Origin: Thermoplasmata archaeon
GTDB taxonomy: Archaea > Thermoplasmatota > Thermoplasmata > Lutacidiplasmatales > UBA184
NCBI GenBank assembly: GCA_030037695.1
Contig: JASHQF010000102.1
Coordinates: forward strand, 1-20,372
DNA length: 20,372 nt
Direction of reading: 5' to 3'
In this document: piece by piece, positions 1 through 7,182 of the stretch
How the letters are laid out: the number at the start of each line of letters is the position of its first letter
How positions within the stretch are numbered: the first letter of the stretch is position 1
Translations under genes and position numbers: made by a program
Notes under the pieces: generated by a model
What the model was told of the DNA's origin: nothing
What the model saw: the letters and a program-made list of their open reading frames with translations, nothing else
The model's database searches: none

Positions 1-1010
1 GGGCCCAGGGGCCGGCAGCCGCCGAGATCGACGGCGATCCCGACGCGGTCCCCGACGCGGAGGCGGGGCGGCTCGGCGACGGGCCGCGCCCGGAAGGTGA
101 GCGGGCCGTCGCGGAGCGCGACGACCCACCCGCCCGCGGTCCACCGGACGCTCGCGACCTCGGCGGCCGGTCCCCCGCTGCCCGGCGCCGTTCCCCACCG
201 GAGCGACTCGGGAGGGACGACGATCCCCTCCGGCCCCGCGATCGAGCGGAGGGCCGGGCCGACCGACGCCGCGCGGGCGTCGTCGAGCTCCGCGAGCGAG
301 TAGAGGTTCTCGTAGCCGAGGAACCGCGCGAGGAACCGATCGAGCGGGCCGTCGGCGAGATGCTCGGGCGGGCCCGCGAACCGGCTCCGGCCCCGCTCGA
401 GGACGATCGCCCGCGACGCGAGCCCGAAGGCGACCCCAGGGTCGTGGGTCACGAGGACGAGAGGGAGGCGTTCGGCCTCGAGCAGGCCGCGCAGGAGCCG
501 GAGGAGCTCGTCCCGGCTCTCCACGTCGAGCGCCGCGAGCGGCTCGTCCCAGAGGAGGAGCCGGGGGTGGGCCGCGAGCGCCCGGGCCATCGCGACGCGC
601 TGGCGCTCGCCCGAGCTCAGCTCGTGGGGGTACCGCCCGGCGAGCGGACCGAGCCCGAACCGGTCGATCCACGCCGCGGCGGCCCGGTGCCGGTCGGGGG
701 CCCCTTCCAGATCGAGCGGGTAGCGGACGTTGTCCCGTACCCTGCGGTGAGGGAACAGGCCGAGGTCGGGCGGGACGAAGCCGATCCGACGCCGCTCGGG
801 CGGGAGCGTCCCGATCGGGTCCCCGTCGAGCCGGACGGTCCCGCGCCCGAGGGGCAGGAACCCCGCCACCGCGCGCAGCAACGTCGTCTTGCCGGCCCCC
901 GAGGGCCCGAGCACGACCGTCGCCGTCCCCGCCTCGGCCGCGAGATCGAGCGGACCGAGCCGGAAGCTCCCCCGCGCGACCTCGAGGCCGTCGACCGCGA
1001 GCCCGCTCAC
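1..1010 (-). CDS. Tungstate/molybdate-type ABC transporter ATP-binding protein (partial, 3' end outside window)
   Basis: ATPase of an oxyanion importer working with the permease and binding protein upstream. Translating the minus strand from the GTG at 1010 gives 336 codons without a stop to the window edge. Visible motifs: Walker A GPSGAGKTT (residues 35-43), signature LSSGE (131-135), Walker B LLLWDEP (151-157), D-loop and H-loop THD (188-190). A C-terminal beta-rich region (about 230-336) looks like the TOBE/MOP domain of ModC/WtpC proteins. The start overlaps the permease stop by 4 bases (GTGA, 1007-1010), so translation is probably coupled. Odd point: the Q-loop glutamine is proline (FVPPDLGLFPH, P81). 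Family assignment is firm for ABC ATPase. The substrate class is inferred from the binding protein and the C-terminal domain; tungstate and molybdate cannot be told apart from sequence. Confidence 0.9.
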   Translation of the reverse strand, partial: MSGLAVDGLEVARGSFRLGPLDLAAEAGTATVVLGPSGAGKTTLLRAVAGFLPLGRGTVRLDGDPIGTLPPERRRIGFVPPDLGLFPHRRVRDNVRYPLDLEGAPDRHRAAAAWIDRFGLGPLAGRYPHELSSGERQRVAMARALAAHPRLLLWDEPLAALDVESRDELLRLLRGLLEAERLPLVLVTHDPGVAFGLASRAIVLERGRSRFAGPPEHLADGPLDRFLARFLGYENLYSLAELDDARAASVGPALRSIAGPEGIVVPPESLRWGTAPGSGGPAAEVASVRWTAGGWVVALRDGPLTFRARPVAEPPRLRVGDRVGIAVDLGGCRPLG

Positions 1011-1852
1011 GGCGGTCCCCCGCCGAGCAACGGGAACGATCCCGACCGGTCGAGCCAGCGCACGCCGAGGAAGATCGCGAGGGCGACCAGGACGAGGAGC
1101 GCGGCGGCGCTCGCCGCGCCGGCGAGCCCCTCGATCCCGTAGAGGTTGTCGATGTAGACCGAGGCGGTGCTCGTCGGGGGCCCGGTCCAGCCGCCCCCGG
1201 GGGTGATCGCGTAGGCGAGGATGAGGAACCCCCCGACCTCGCTGACGCCCCGGGCCCACATCAGGAGGGCCCCGGTGACGATCCCCCGCGCCGCCGCGGG
1301 GAGCGAGACGGTGACGAACGCCTCCGTCGGGGAGGCGCCCAGCGAGCGGGCCGCCTCGACGACCCCCTCGGAGACCGACCGGAAGGCGAGCTCGCTGGTG
1401 AAGACGACGTAGGAGCCGCCGACGTACAGCATCACGAGGACGACCCCGCCAAGGCCGTCGAAGATCGGGATCCCGAGCGCGGCCGCGAGGCGACCGACCG
1501 GGCCGGTCGGGGCGAACAGGATCAGGAGGGCGAGGCCGACCACGAGGTGCGGGATCGCGACCGGCAGGAGGACGATCGAGGAGACGACCGACCGGCCCGG
1601 GAACCGGTACCGGGCGAGGACGTAGCCGAGCGGGACGCCCGTGAGCACGCCGAGGCCGACCGCGATCGCCGAGCTGTAGAGGGTGAACTCGATCGCGACG
1701 CGGAACCCGACGTTCCGGGCCGCCGTCACGATCCCGCCCGCGCCGGCGTAGACGAACAGCGCGACGAGCGGCAGGACGAACAGCCCGAGCAGGGACGCCG
1801 AGAGGAGGCCGACCAGGGCGCGGCGGGCGAGCGTGCGCGCGCCGGTCTCCAT
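1007..1852 (-). CDS. Tungstate/molybdate-type ABC transporter permease
   Basis: A 281-residue integral membrane subunit of the importer. It starts with a hydrophobic helix (LVGLLSASLLGLFVLPLVAL) and shows about six membrane segments. The cytoplasmic coupling motif of binding-protein-dependent permeases is clear: EAARSLGASPTEAFVTVSLP followed by AAARGIVTGALLMWARGVSE, the EAA---G form typical of CysT/ModB/WtpB permeases. Start ATG at 1852 has a purine-rich AGGTCGG just upstream and lies 28 bases after the binding-protein stop. The stop overlaps the GTG of the ATPase gene. Gene order binding protein-permease-ATPase is that of archaeal wtpABC. The permease role is certain; the exact oxyanion is not, and a sulfate-type relative remains possible. 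Confidence 0.92.
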   Translation of the reverse strand: METGARTLARRALVGLLSASLLGLFVLPLVALFVYAGAGGIVTAARNVGFRVAIEFTLYSSAIAVGLGVLTGVPLGYVLARYRFPGRSVVSSIVLLPVAIPHLVVGLALLILFAPTGPVGRLAAALGIPIFDGLGGVVLVMLYVGGSYVVFTSELAFRSVSEGVVEAARSLGASPTEAFVTVSLPAAARGIVTGALLMWARGVSEVGGFLILAYAITPGGGWTGPPTSTASVYIDNLYGIEGLAGAASAAALLVLVALAIFLGVRWLDRSGSFPLLGGGPP

Positions 1853-1880
1853 GCCGACCTCCCCGAGACCGGAGCGGAGA

Positions 1881-2960
1881 CTACGTGAGCAGGGCCGAGA
1901 GGTAGCTCGGGAGGGGGGCTACCCCGTCCGGCGCGGAGCCGCTCAGCGCGGCCGGCAGGTGGCTCTCGGAGTCCGTCCAGAGCGGCGCGAGCGGCAGGAA
2001 GCCGTCCGCGGCCCACGTCGACGCGGTCGCGTTGGAGAGGAGGAACTCGGCGAACGCGAGGCCGAGCAGGGCGTCCGGCGCGCGCGTCGGGACCGTGAGC
2101 GAGAAGAGGACGGGCGCCCCGGCCTCGACCTTCGTCGAGGTCCCCGAGAGGACGGTCGTGGTCACGCCCCCGTAGGCGCTCACGGCGGTGGAGCTCGTGT
2201 TGCCGAGATCGACGCTGGAGGAGAGCGTGACCGTCGTGAGGCCCTGGGCGACGGCGTACGAGCGGTAGATGAGGTAGACGTCGACGTCGCCGGCGGCGAG
2301 GGCGGAGCCGGCGTCGTCCTCGGAGACGATCTTCGTCGCCGAGGTCGGGACCGCGAGCGCCCCCTCCCCGCCCGAGAAGAAGTGGCCGTACAGCGCCCCC
2401 GCCTCGCCTTCGAGGCCGTCCTCGAGCTCGAGGGTGAAGATCGCGGCCGCGCCGAGCGGGTCGGAGCTCGCGTTCGGCGTCCCGAGGGTGACCCCGGTCG
2501 CCGTGATCTTCGAGTACCAGTTGGTGGCCGAGATCCCCGAGAGGGCGCTGACCGAGCTGTTGTAGGCGAGCACCATCGGGTCGGCGGCGAAGACGACCTC
2601 CCACGTGGCGTCGGGCGAGGTCACGGTCTCTAGGTGCTGCGGGATCACCCGGAAGTCCGCCGCCACGAACGCGTCGTACGGTTCCGGCCCGCTCTCGAGG
2701 GTCGTGGCGGCGTCCGTGCTCCCCTCGTACTCCTGGAGCGCGGTCGGGGCGGTGACGCCCGGGGTGACGTTCACGAACGCCGAGGCGAGGGCGGGAAGGA
2801 GGCGGGCCGGTTGGAGGCTCCCCGCCGCGATGATCGCGAGCGAGGCGGGCCCGGTGGAGGCGGTCGAGGTCGGACGGAGCAGCCAGCCGCCGGCGAACCC
2901 ACCGGCGACGGCCACGACGGCTACGGCGACGATCACGAGGGTGGTCGTGACAGGACGCAT
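1881..2960 (-). CDS. Tungstate/molybdate-type ABC transporter solute-binding protein
   Basis: Extracytoplasmic binding protein (359 residues) that captures the oxyanion for the permease. The N-terminus is a signal peptide or membrane anchor (MRPVTTTLVIVAVAVVAVAG). No lipobox cysteine follows, so it may stay anchored by the helix. The mature part begins with the family-typical LAIIAAGSLQPARLLPAL and contains AADFRVIP, TPNASSDPLGAAAIF and VYLIYRSYAVAQG, matching WtpA/ModA-like proteins. A start at 2984 would add eight residues (MMWHFATS). I prefer ATG 2960 because a TATA-like TTAATT lies about 26 bp upstream, giving a leaderless mRNA, and because the added residues would be encoded by the inverted repeat at 2962-2982. 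First gene of the transporter operon. Confidence 0.88.
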   Translation of the reverse strand: MRPVTTTLVIVAVAVVAVAGGFAGGWLLRPTSTASTGPASLAIIAAGSLQPARLLPALASAFVNVTPGVTAPTALQEYEGSTDAATTLESGPEPYDAFVAADFRVIPQHLETVTSPDATWEVVFAADPMVLAYNSSVSALSGISATNWYSKITATGVTLGTPNASSDPLGAAAIFTLELEDGLEGEAGALYGHFFSGGEGALAVPTSATKIVSEDDAGSALAAGDVDVYLIYRSYAVAQGLTTVTLSSSVDLGNTSSTAVSAYGGVTTTVLSGTSTKVEAGAPVLFSLTVPTRAPDALLGLAFAEFLLSNATASTWAADGFLPLAPLWTDSESHLPAALSGSAPDGVAPLPSYLSALLT

Positions 2961-2961
2961 G

Positions 2962-2982
2962 GATGTGGCAAAATGCCACATC
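2962..2982. promoter_or_regulatory. Candidate operator: perfect inverted repeat before the oxyanion transporter
   Basis: GATGTGGCA (2962-2970), AAA spacer, TGCCACATC (2974-2982): two exact 9-bp complementary arms. It lies between the TATA-like box and the ATG of the binding-protein gene, so a dimeric regulator bound here would block the transcription complex. A metal- or oxyanion-responsive repressor is an inference; no regulator gene is in the window. Confidence 0.6.
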
Positions 2983-3376
2983 AATTAACGGCTCGCCCCG
3001 GGTCCGGTCCGCGCCGGGGCTCGGGAGCGTAGCGGAACCAGACGATCCCCACGACCGCGTCGACCGGCACCGGGCCGAACTGGCGGCTGTCGCGGCTCGC
3101 GTCGGGACGGTCCCCCCGCAGCTCGAGCACGGGGCCCCGGGGGCTCGTCCGGACGTCGGCGACGCGCTTCAGGATCAGCCGCCCCGCCCGTTCCGGGTCC
3201 TGCACGACGACGACGTCCCCCGGGCGCGGGGATCGCGCGCCGATCGCCTCGGCGTACAGGCGATCGCCCGGCTCGAACGCGGGTCGCATCGAGTCGTCCT
3301 CCACGACGTAGCGCCGGCTCCGCCACCATCGGAGGAAACGGCCCGGTCGGGCCGGCGGCGTGCGCGACTCCGGCAA
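2981..3376 (-). CDS. sodX: Nickel superoxide dismutase maturation protease (SodX-like, S24/S26 family)
   Basis: A small signal-peptidase-like serine protease (131 residues from the TTG at 3376). It would remove the leader of SodN so that the mature His-Cys N-terminus can bind nickel. Visible features: nucleophile region VVEDDSMRPAFEPGDRLYAE (Ser29), general-base Lys70 in LILKRVAD, then ELRGDRPDASRDSRQFGPVP and VVGIVWFRYAP. These match the Ni-SOD maturation protease family (TIGR02754). There is no clear membrane anchor, only an aromatic/basic patch (FLRWWRSRR). The TTG is chosen because GGAGG precedes it by six bases; GTG 3304 is an alternative but leaves almost nothing before the nucleophile. 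The divergent neighbour is its substrate gene. The function is well supported by motif plus context; the start is less certain. Confidence 0.87.
   Translation of the reverse strand: MPESRTPPARPGRFLRWWRSRRYVVEDDSMRPAFEPGDRLYAEAIGARSPRPGDVVVVQDPERAGRLILKRVADVRTSPRGPVLELRGDRPDASRDSRQFGPVPVDAVVGIVWFRYAPEPRRGPDPGRAVN
2984..2989 (-). promoter_or_regulatory. TATA-like box of the transporter operon
   Basis: Minus-strand TTAATT, an AT island in GC-rich DNA, 24-29 bases upstream of ATG 2960. This spacing fits an archaeal TATA box serving a leaderless transcript. It also lies just outside the stop codon of the protease gene, so the operon may have its own promoter rather than relying on readthrough. 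Confidence 0.5.
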
Positions 3377-3383
3377 CCTTATC
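3377..3383 (+). promoter_or_regulatory. TATA-like box of sodN
   Basis: CCTTATC centred 27 bases before ATG 3407, consistent with a leaderless start. On the other strand the same bases form part of the GGAGGATAAGG ribosome-binding region of the protease gene. Confidence 0.4.
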
Positions 3384-3406
3384 CTCCGCTCGAGGTGTGC
3401 GCGGGC

Positions 3407-3940
3407 ATGTCCGCCCGTTCCTGGTGCCGCGGCCGTCTGCTCGCGCTGGTCGACGCCGTCGCCCCGCCCGAGGCGGTCGAGGCGCACTGCGACATCCCGT
3501 GCGGTATTTATGACCCGCACGAGGCCCAGATCGCGGCGCTCACCGTGCTCCGTATGGACCAGTTGATCGCCGAGGCCCCCGCGCCCGCGGTGGACGCGAA
3601 GGCCGAGGAGCGCGCCGCCTTCGCCTCCAAGGTCGCCCGCTACACGCTCGTCAAGGAGCAGCACGCCGAGCGGGTGAAGCACGAGGTCCGCGTGATCTGG
3701 GGCGACTACGTGACGCCGGAGCTCGCCCAGAAGCATCCCCAGCTCGGGGAGCTCACCGTGAAGATCCTGAAGCAGGCCTCGAAGGGCCGACAGGGGACCG
3801 GCGTCGCCGACGCCCAGGAGCTCGTGAAGCTCGTCCAGGAGTTCGCCGAGGTGTTCTGGCAGACGAAGGGGGCCAAGACGCGCCGGCAGCCCTCCCTCCA
3901 GAAGAGCGGCGGCGAGCTCGTCGTACCGGTCCCGGCGTAA
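3407..3940 (+). CDS. sodN: Nickel superoxide dismutase precursor
   Basis: Converts superoxide to oxygen and hydrogen peroxide using an N-terminal Ni hook. The 177-residue precursor has a 26-residue leader (MSARSW...PEAVEA) followed by HCDIPCGIYDP, the diagnostic Ni-SOD hook. After cleavage His27, Cys28 and Cys32 become positions 1, 2 and 6, the nickel ligands. Downstream, LVKEQHAERVKHEVRVIWGD aligns with the conserved KEQ-AE--KH-V-V-W-DY segment of Streptomyces Ni-SOD, and EFAEVFWQTK with its C-terminal helix. A tail of about 23 residues beyond WQTK (GAKTRR...VPVPA) is extra compared with the roughly 117-residue mature Streptomyces enzyme. ATG 3407 is preferred to upstream in-frame starts, which run back through the protease gene. 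The divergent protease gene is the expected maturase. Ni-SOD is uncommon in archaea, as far as I know. Confidence 0.95.
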   Translation: MSARSWCRGRLLALVDAVAPPEAVEAHCDIPCGIYDPHEAQIAALTVLRMDQLIAEAPAPAVDAKAEERAAFASKVARYTLVKEQHAERVKHEVRVIWGDYVTPELAQKHPQLGELTVKILKQASKGRQGTGVADAQELVKLVQEFAEVFWQTKGAKTRRQPSLQKSGGELVVPVPA

Positions 3941-3977
3941 GGACCCCCGGCGGACGTCTGCGCGGGGCGCGGGCGGG

Positions 3978-5507
3978 ATGAGCGAGCCCGTCGCCCTGGA
4001 CGGCACCGGGCTCACCCTGGAGCGGTTCCTCGAGGTCGTCCGGGGCGGTCGCCCGGTCGCGCTGGCCGCCGCCGCCCGCGAGCGGATGCGGACGAGCCGC
4101 GCGGTCGTCGAGGCGGCCGTCGCGCGCGGGGAGGCGGTCTACGGCGTGACGACCGGTTTCGGGGCCCTCTCCACCGTGCCGATCCCGCCGGACGGGGTCC
4201 GTGAGCTGCAGACGTCGCTCGTGCGGAGCCACGCGAGCGGCACCGGTCCGCCGCTCGCCCCCGAGGTCGTGCGGGGGCTCCTCCTCTGCCGAGCGAACTC
4301 CCTCGCCCGGGGGATGTCGGGGATCCGCCCCGAGCTCGTCGACCTCCTGCTCGCGTTCCTCGACCGCGGGCTCACCCCCTGGATCCCCGAGCAAGGGTCG
4401 GTCGGAGCGTCCGGGGACCTCGCCCCGCTCGCCCATCTCGCGCTCGCCGCGATGGGCGAGGGGACGTTCGCGGAGGGGAGCCCTCCCGCCCCGGTGCCCG
4501 CGGCCGCGGTCCTGGCCCGGGAGGGCCTGCGGCCGGCCGCGCTCGAGGCGAAGGAGGGGGTGGCGCTCCTCAACGGCACGGCGCTCATGGCCGCGTACCT
4601 GGCGCTCGGCGTCGCCGACGCGCGGCGCCTCCTCGAGGCCGGGACGGTCGCCGCCGCGCTCGCCGTGGAGGCGCTCCTCGGCACCCCCGAGGCGTTCGAC
4701 GACCGCCTCGGCGAAGCCCGGAACGCCCCCGACGAGCGGCGGGTCGCGTCGGCGCTGCGCGCGCTCCTCGACGGGAGCGAGCTCGCCGTCCGTCGCACCG
4801 AATGGAGCGGGCAGGACCCGTACACGATCCGCTGCCTGCCGCAGGTCCTCGGCGCGGTCGAGACGGCGCTCGGCTTCGCGGGCGGGCTCGCGGGCCGCGA
4901 GCTCAACGCCGTCACCGACAACCCCCTCGTCTTCGGGCCCGGCGAGTTCGTGAGCGGCGGGAACTTCCACGGCCAGCCGCTCGCCTTCGGGCTCGACGCC
5001 CTCGCGCTCGCCGTCCAGTACGTGGCCGGGTTCAGCGAGCGGAGGGTCTCGCGCCTCCTCCACCCCGCGCTCAACCGCGGGCTCCCCGCGTTCCTCGCGC
5101 CCAAGCCCGGGATCTCGAGCGGCCTCATGGTCCCGCAGTACGTCGCGGCGTCGCTCGTCAACGAGTCGGCGACGCTCGTCCACCCCGCGAGCGCGACGAG
5201 CCTGCCGACCTCGGCCGACCAGGAGGATTACGTCAGCATGGGGGCCTGGGCGGGGGCGAAGCTGCGGCGGGTCCTCGAGAACGCCCGGAAGGTGGTGGCG
5301 ATCGAGTGGATCGTGGCGGGGCAGGCGCTCGAGCTGCGCCGGCCCCGGCACGGCGGCCGGGGCAGCGAGGCCGCGCTCCGGGCCCTGCGCGTCCGCGTCC
5401 GGCCGTGGACGGACGACCGGAGCCTCACCCCCGACCTCGAGCGGGTCGCTGCCGCGATCGCCTCGGGCGAGCTCGTCGCCGAGGTCCGGCGGGACGTCGC
5501 CTTCTAG
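3978..5507 (+). CDS. hutH: Histidine ammonia-lyase
   Basis: Deaminates histidine to urocanate, the first step of histidine catabolism in the cytoplasm. The 509-residue length is normal for the family. Visible: VYGVTTGFGALS near residue 54 with the catalytic Tyr, and the Ala144-Ser145-Gly146 triplet (GSVGASGDLAPLAHLAL) that cyclises into the MIO cofactor, nearly the same position as in Pseudomonas HutH. Further conserved blocks are NAVTDNPLVF, SGGNFHGQPLA and SADQEDYVSMG. Relatives include phenylalanine and tyrosine ammonia-lyases and aminomutases. Histidine is favoured because of close similarity to HutH and because hutI lies 4.6 kb away. It follows sodN by 37 bases with no evident TATA box, so it may be co-transcribed with it. 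It ends 21 bases from the convergent ATPase subunit C gene. Confidence 0.93.
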   Translation: MSEPVALDGTGLTLERFLEVVRGGRPVALAAAARERMRTSRAVVEAAVARGEAVYGVTTGFGALSTVPIPPDGVRELQTSLVRSHASGTGPPLAPEVVRGLLLCRANSLARGMSGIRPELVDLLLAFLDRGLTPWIPEQGSVGASGDLAPLAHLALAAMGEGTFAEGSPPAPVPAAAVLAREGLRPAALEAKEGVALLNGTALMAAYLALGVADARRLLEAGTVAAALAVEALLGTPEAFDDRLGEARNAPDERRVASALRALLDGSELAVRRTEWSGQDPYTIRCLPQVLGAVETALGFAGGLAGRELNAVTDNPLVFGPGEFVSGGNFHGQPLAFGLDALALAVQYVAGFSERRVSRLLHPALNRGLPAFLAPKPGISSGLMVPQYVAASLVNESATLVHPASATSLPTSADQEDYVSMGAWAGAKLRRVLENARKVVAIEWIVAGQALELRRPRHGGRGSEAALRALRVRVRPWTDDRSLTPDLERVAAAIASGELVAEVRRDVAF

Positions 5508-5528
5508 CGCGTCCGGACGGCCGGCGCG

Positions 5529-6605
5529 CTACAGCCGGGGCGAGACGAGCAGCGGTTGGAGCCGCTCGTGCGAGAGGCCGTAGAGCTTGCCGAAGGCGAT
5601 CCTGCGCAGATCGCCGCGCTCGAGCTCGGCCCGCACGAGGTAGGCGAAGATCACCGAGAGGGACAGCGGGTAGGCGAGGAGCCGTTTGAGCGCGGTGACG
5701 GCCCGGTCGCGCTGGAGCGCGACCTCGTAGCCCCGGAGGCTCCCCGAGGCGGCGAACTCCTCCGCCCCCTCCCCGATCGACGGGTACGTCCGGACGAACC
5801 GCTCGGCGAGCTCGGGGACGGTCCGCGCCCCGTAGAGGTCGGGCGCTTGGGCGGCCGGGAGCGTGCCGCCGTCGAGCCACCGGGCCTGGACGATGTCGAG
5901 GGGGAGCTCCGCCTGCTTGCCCTTGAGCAGGAGGAGCGCGTTGCGGAGATCGATCTCGCTCGCGACCAGGTCGCGGACGACCCACTCGTCCCCCTGGAAG
6001 AACCGGGCCGCCGCGAGCAGGTTGCGGAAATACTGGCGGTCGAGGGCGTGGAGGATCGGGAAGATGTCCCGGGTCCGCTGGAACGCCTCCACGAGCGGGA
6101 GCACGGTCGTGCCGTAGCCGAAGCGGACGAGGGAGGTGACCGTCGCCTCGACCGTCGGCTCGGCGAGGAGCCCCCGGACGTCGTCGAGCGTCATCACGCC
6201 GGCGTAGAGCCCTGCCGGGATCTCCCGGCTCGAGACGAGCGCCTCGTCGGTCTCCGTGAGCGGTCGACCGTGGACCTTCGAGCTCAGGATCAGCTCGACG
6301 TTCTCCAGATCCCAGCGGCCGAGGTACGCCGCGACGACCGGCCGGCCGGCGAACGGCGTCGCCTCGTAGGCGTGCCGGTTCCGACGCACGAACGTGCGGT
6401 TGATCGCGATCTCGAGCAGCGCGGGACCGGGGTGGGTGGCGCGCGCTCGCGCGACGTCGGGCGCGTACGGCGTGGTCTCGAGGAGCTTGGCGACCTCGCC
6501 GACGTCCCGGGCGGCGAGCAGCGCGGCGAACGCCTCCCGGCCGAGGAACGAGGGGAACTCCGGCCGGAGCCGGCCCAGCGCGCTCGCGTAGGGGGAGCCG
6601 GCCAT
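5529..6605 (-). CDS. atpC: A/V-type ATP synthase subunit C
   Basis: Subunit C (358 residues) is the funnel-shaped socket that joins the central rotor stalk to the membrane c-ring in archaeal A-type ATP synthases. The sequence is mostly alpha-helical with three repeated helical units. Characteristic stretches are YASALGRLRPEFPSFLGREA at the N-terminus, YLGRWDLENVELILSSKVHG near residue 93-112 and ASEIDLRNALLLLKGKQAEL near 214-233. No membrane segment is expected. It starts 9 bases after the subunit E stop, so K-E-C form one operon. Unusually, the operon ends here: the gene that usually follows (F, then A, B, D) is absent and hutH converges on it. Confidence 0.92.
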   Translation of the reverse strand: MAGSPYASALGRLRPEFPSFLGREAFAALLAARDVGEVAKLLETTPYAPDVARARATHPGPALLEIAINRTFVRRNRHAYEATPFAGRPVVAAYLGRWDLENVELILSSKVHGRPLTETDEALVSSREIPAGLYAGVMTLDDVRGLLAEPTVEATVTSLVRFGYGTTVLPLVEAFQRTRDIFPILHALDRQYFRNLLAAARFFQGDEWVVRDLVASEIDLRNALLLLKGKQAELPLDIVQARWLDGGTLPAAQAPDLYGARTVPELAERFVRTYPSIGEGAEEFAASGSLRGYEVALQRDRAVTALKRLLAYPLSLSVIFAYLVRAELERGDLRRIAFGKLYGLSHERLQPLLVSPRL

Positions 6606-6614
6606 CGGGCGGCC

Positions 6615-7166
6615 CTACCGGAACAGCTCCCGGACCCGGTCGGAACGCAGTCGGAGGAGCTCGTCGAACGACAGGTTGAGCCGCCGTCGCCCGTCCGGTG
6701 TCTCGGCGACGATCCCGCCCAGGATCGGGACGGGGGTCGGGTCGAACGACTTGCCCGCGAGCCGCCCGAGGGCCGCGGCGTCCTCCGCGCGCCCCGCGAC
6801 CTTCGCCCCGCGTCCGAGCTCGTCGGTGGCGGCGGCGACCATCCGCTTCAGGACCCCCGCGTACGCCGGGCTCGAGGTGTACGACCGCAGGAGCGTACGG
6901 GTCTCGTCCAAGGCCCGCTGCAGGCGGGCCTCCCGCGCCTCGTAGACGAGCTTGCGGGCGGTGAGCTTGGCCGCCGCGCGCCGCTGGGCGCGGATCCGCG
7001 CCGCCTCCCGCTCGGCGGAGCGCCGGGCCTCCTCCCGGAGGGCGGCGATGCGCCCGTCCCGTTCCTGGTCGATCTTCGCCGCGTCGTCCGCCAGGGCTCG
7101 CGCGATCGTCGCGAACTCGGCCTCGCCCCGGCGACGGATCTCCTCGACCAGGCCCTCGAGCGGCAT
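6615..7166 (-). CDS. atpE: A/V-type ATP synthase subunit E
   Basis: Peripheral-stalk subunit (183 residues) that links the catalytic head to the membrane stator. Residues about 8-100 form a long charged coiled coil (EEIRRRGEAEFATIARALAD through REARLQRALDET), followed by a small globular C-terminal domain with GGIVAETPDGRRRLNLSFDE, the conserved end of the family (G-V-----G-----N-----). Length and order (after K, before C) match archaeal operons. ATG 7166 lies 16 bases after the subunit K stop. The partner stalk subunit (H/G) and subunit I are not seen in the window. Confidence 0.92.
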   Translation of the reverse strand: MPLEGLVEEIRRRGEAEFATIARALADDAAKIDQERDGRIAALREEARRSAEREAARIRAQRRAAAKLTARKLVYEAREARLQRALDETRTLLRSYTSSPAYAGVLKRMVAAATDELGRGAKVAGRAEDAAALGRLAGKSFDPTPVPILGGIVAETPDGRRRLNLSFDELLRLRSDRVRELFR

Positions 7167-7182
7167 GGCGCCCGGCGGCGGA

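Noticed and set aside
360..1142. 260-residue plus-strand frame over the ABC ATPase
   Set aside because: Glu/Arg/Pro-rich shadow; the minus strand encodes a motif-complete ATPase.
1726..2979. 417-residue minus-strand frame across the binding-protein gene
   Set aside because: It is an Arg-rich shadow; the other frame encodes a clear solute-binding protein with a signal sequence.
2963..3406. Possible N-terminal extension of sodN back to 2963
   Set aside because: It would run antisense through the whole protease gene and displace the Ni-SOD leader; ATG 3407 gives a normal precursor.
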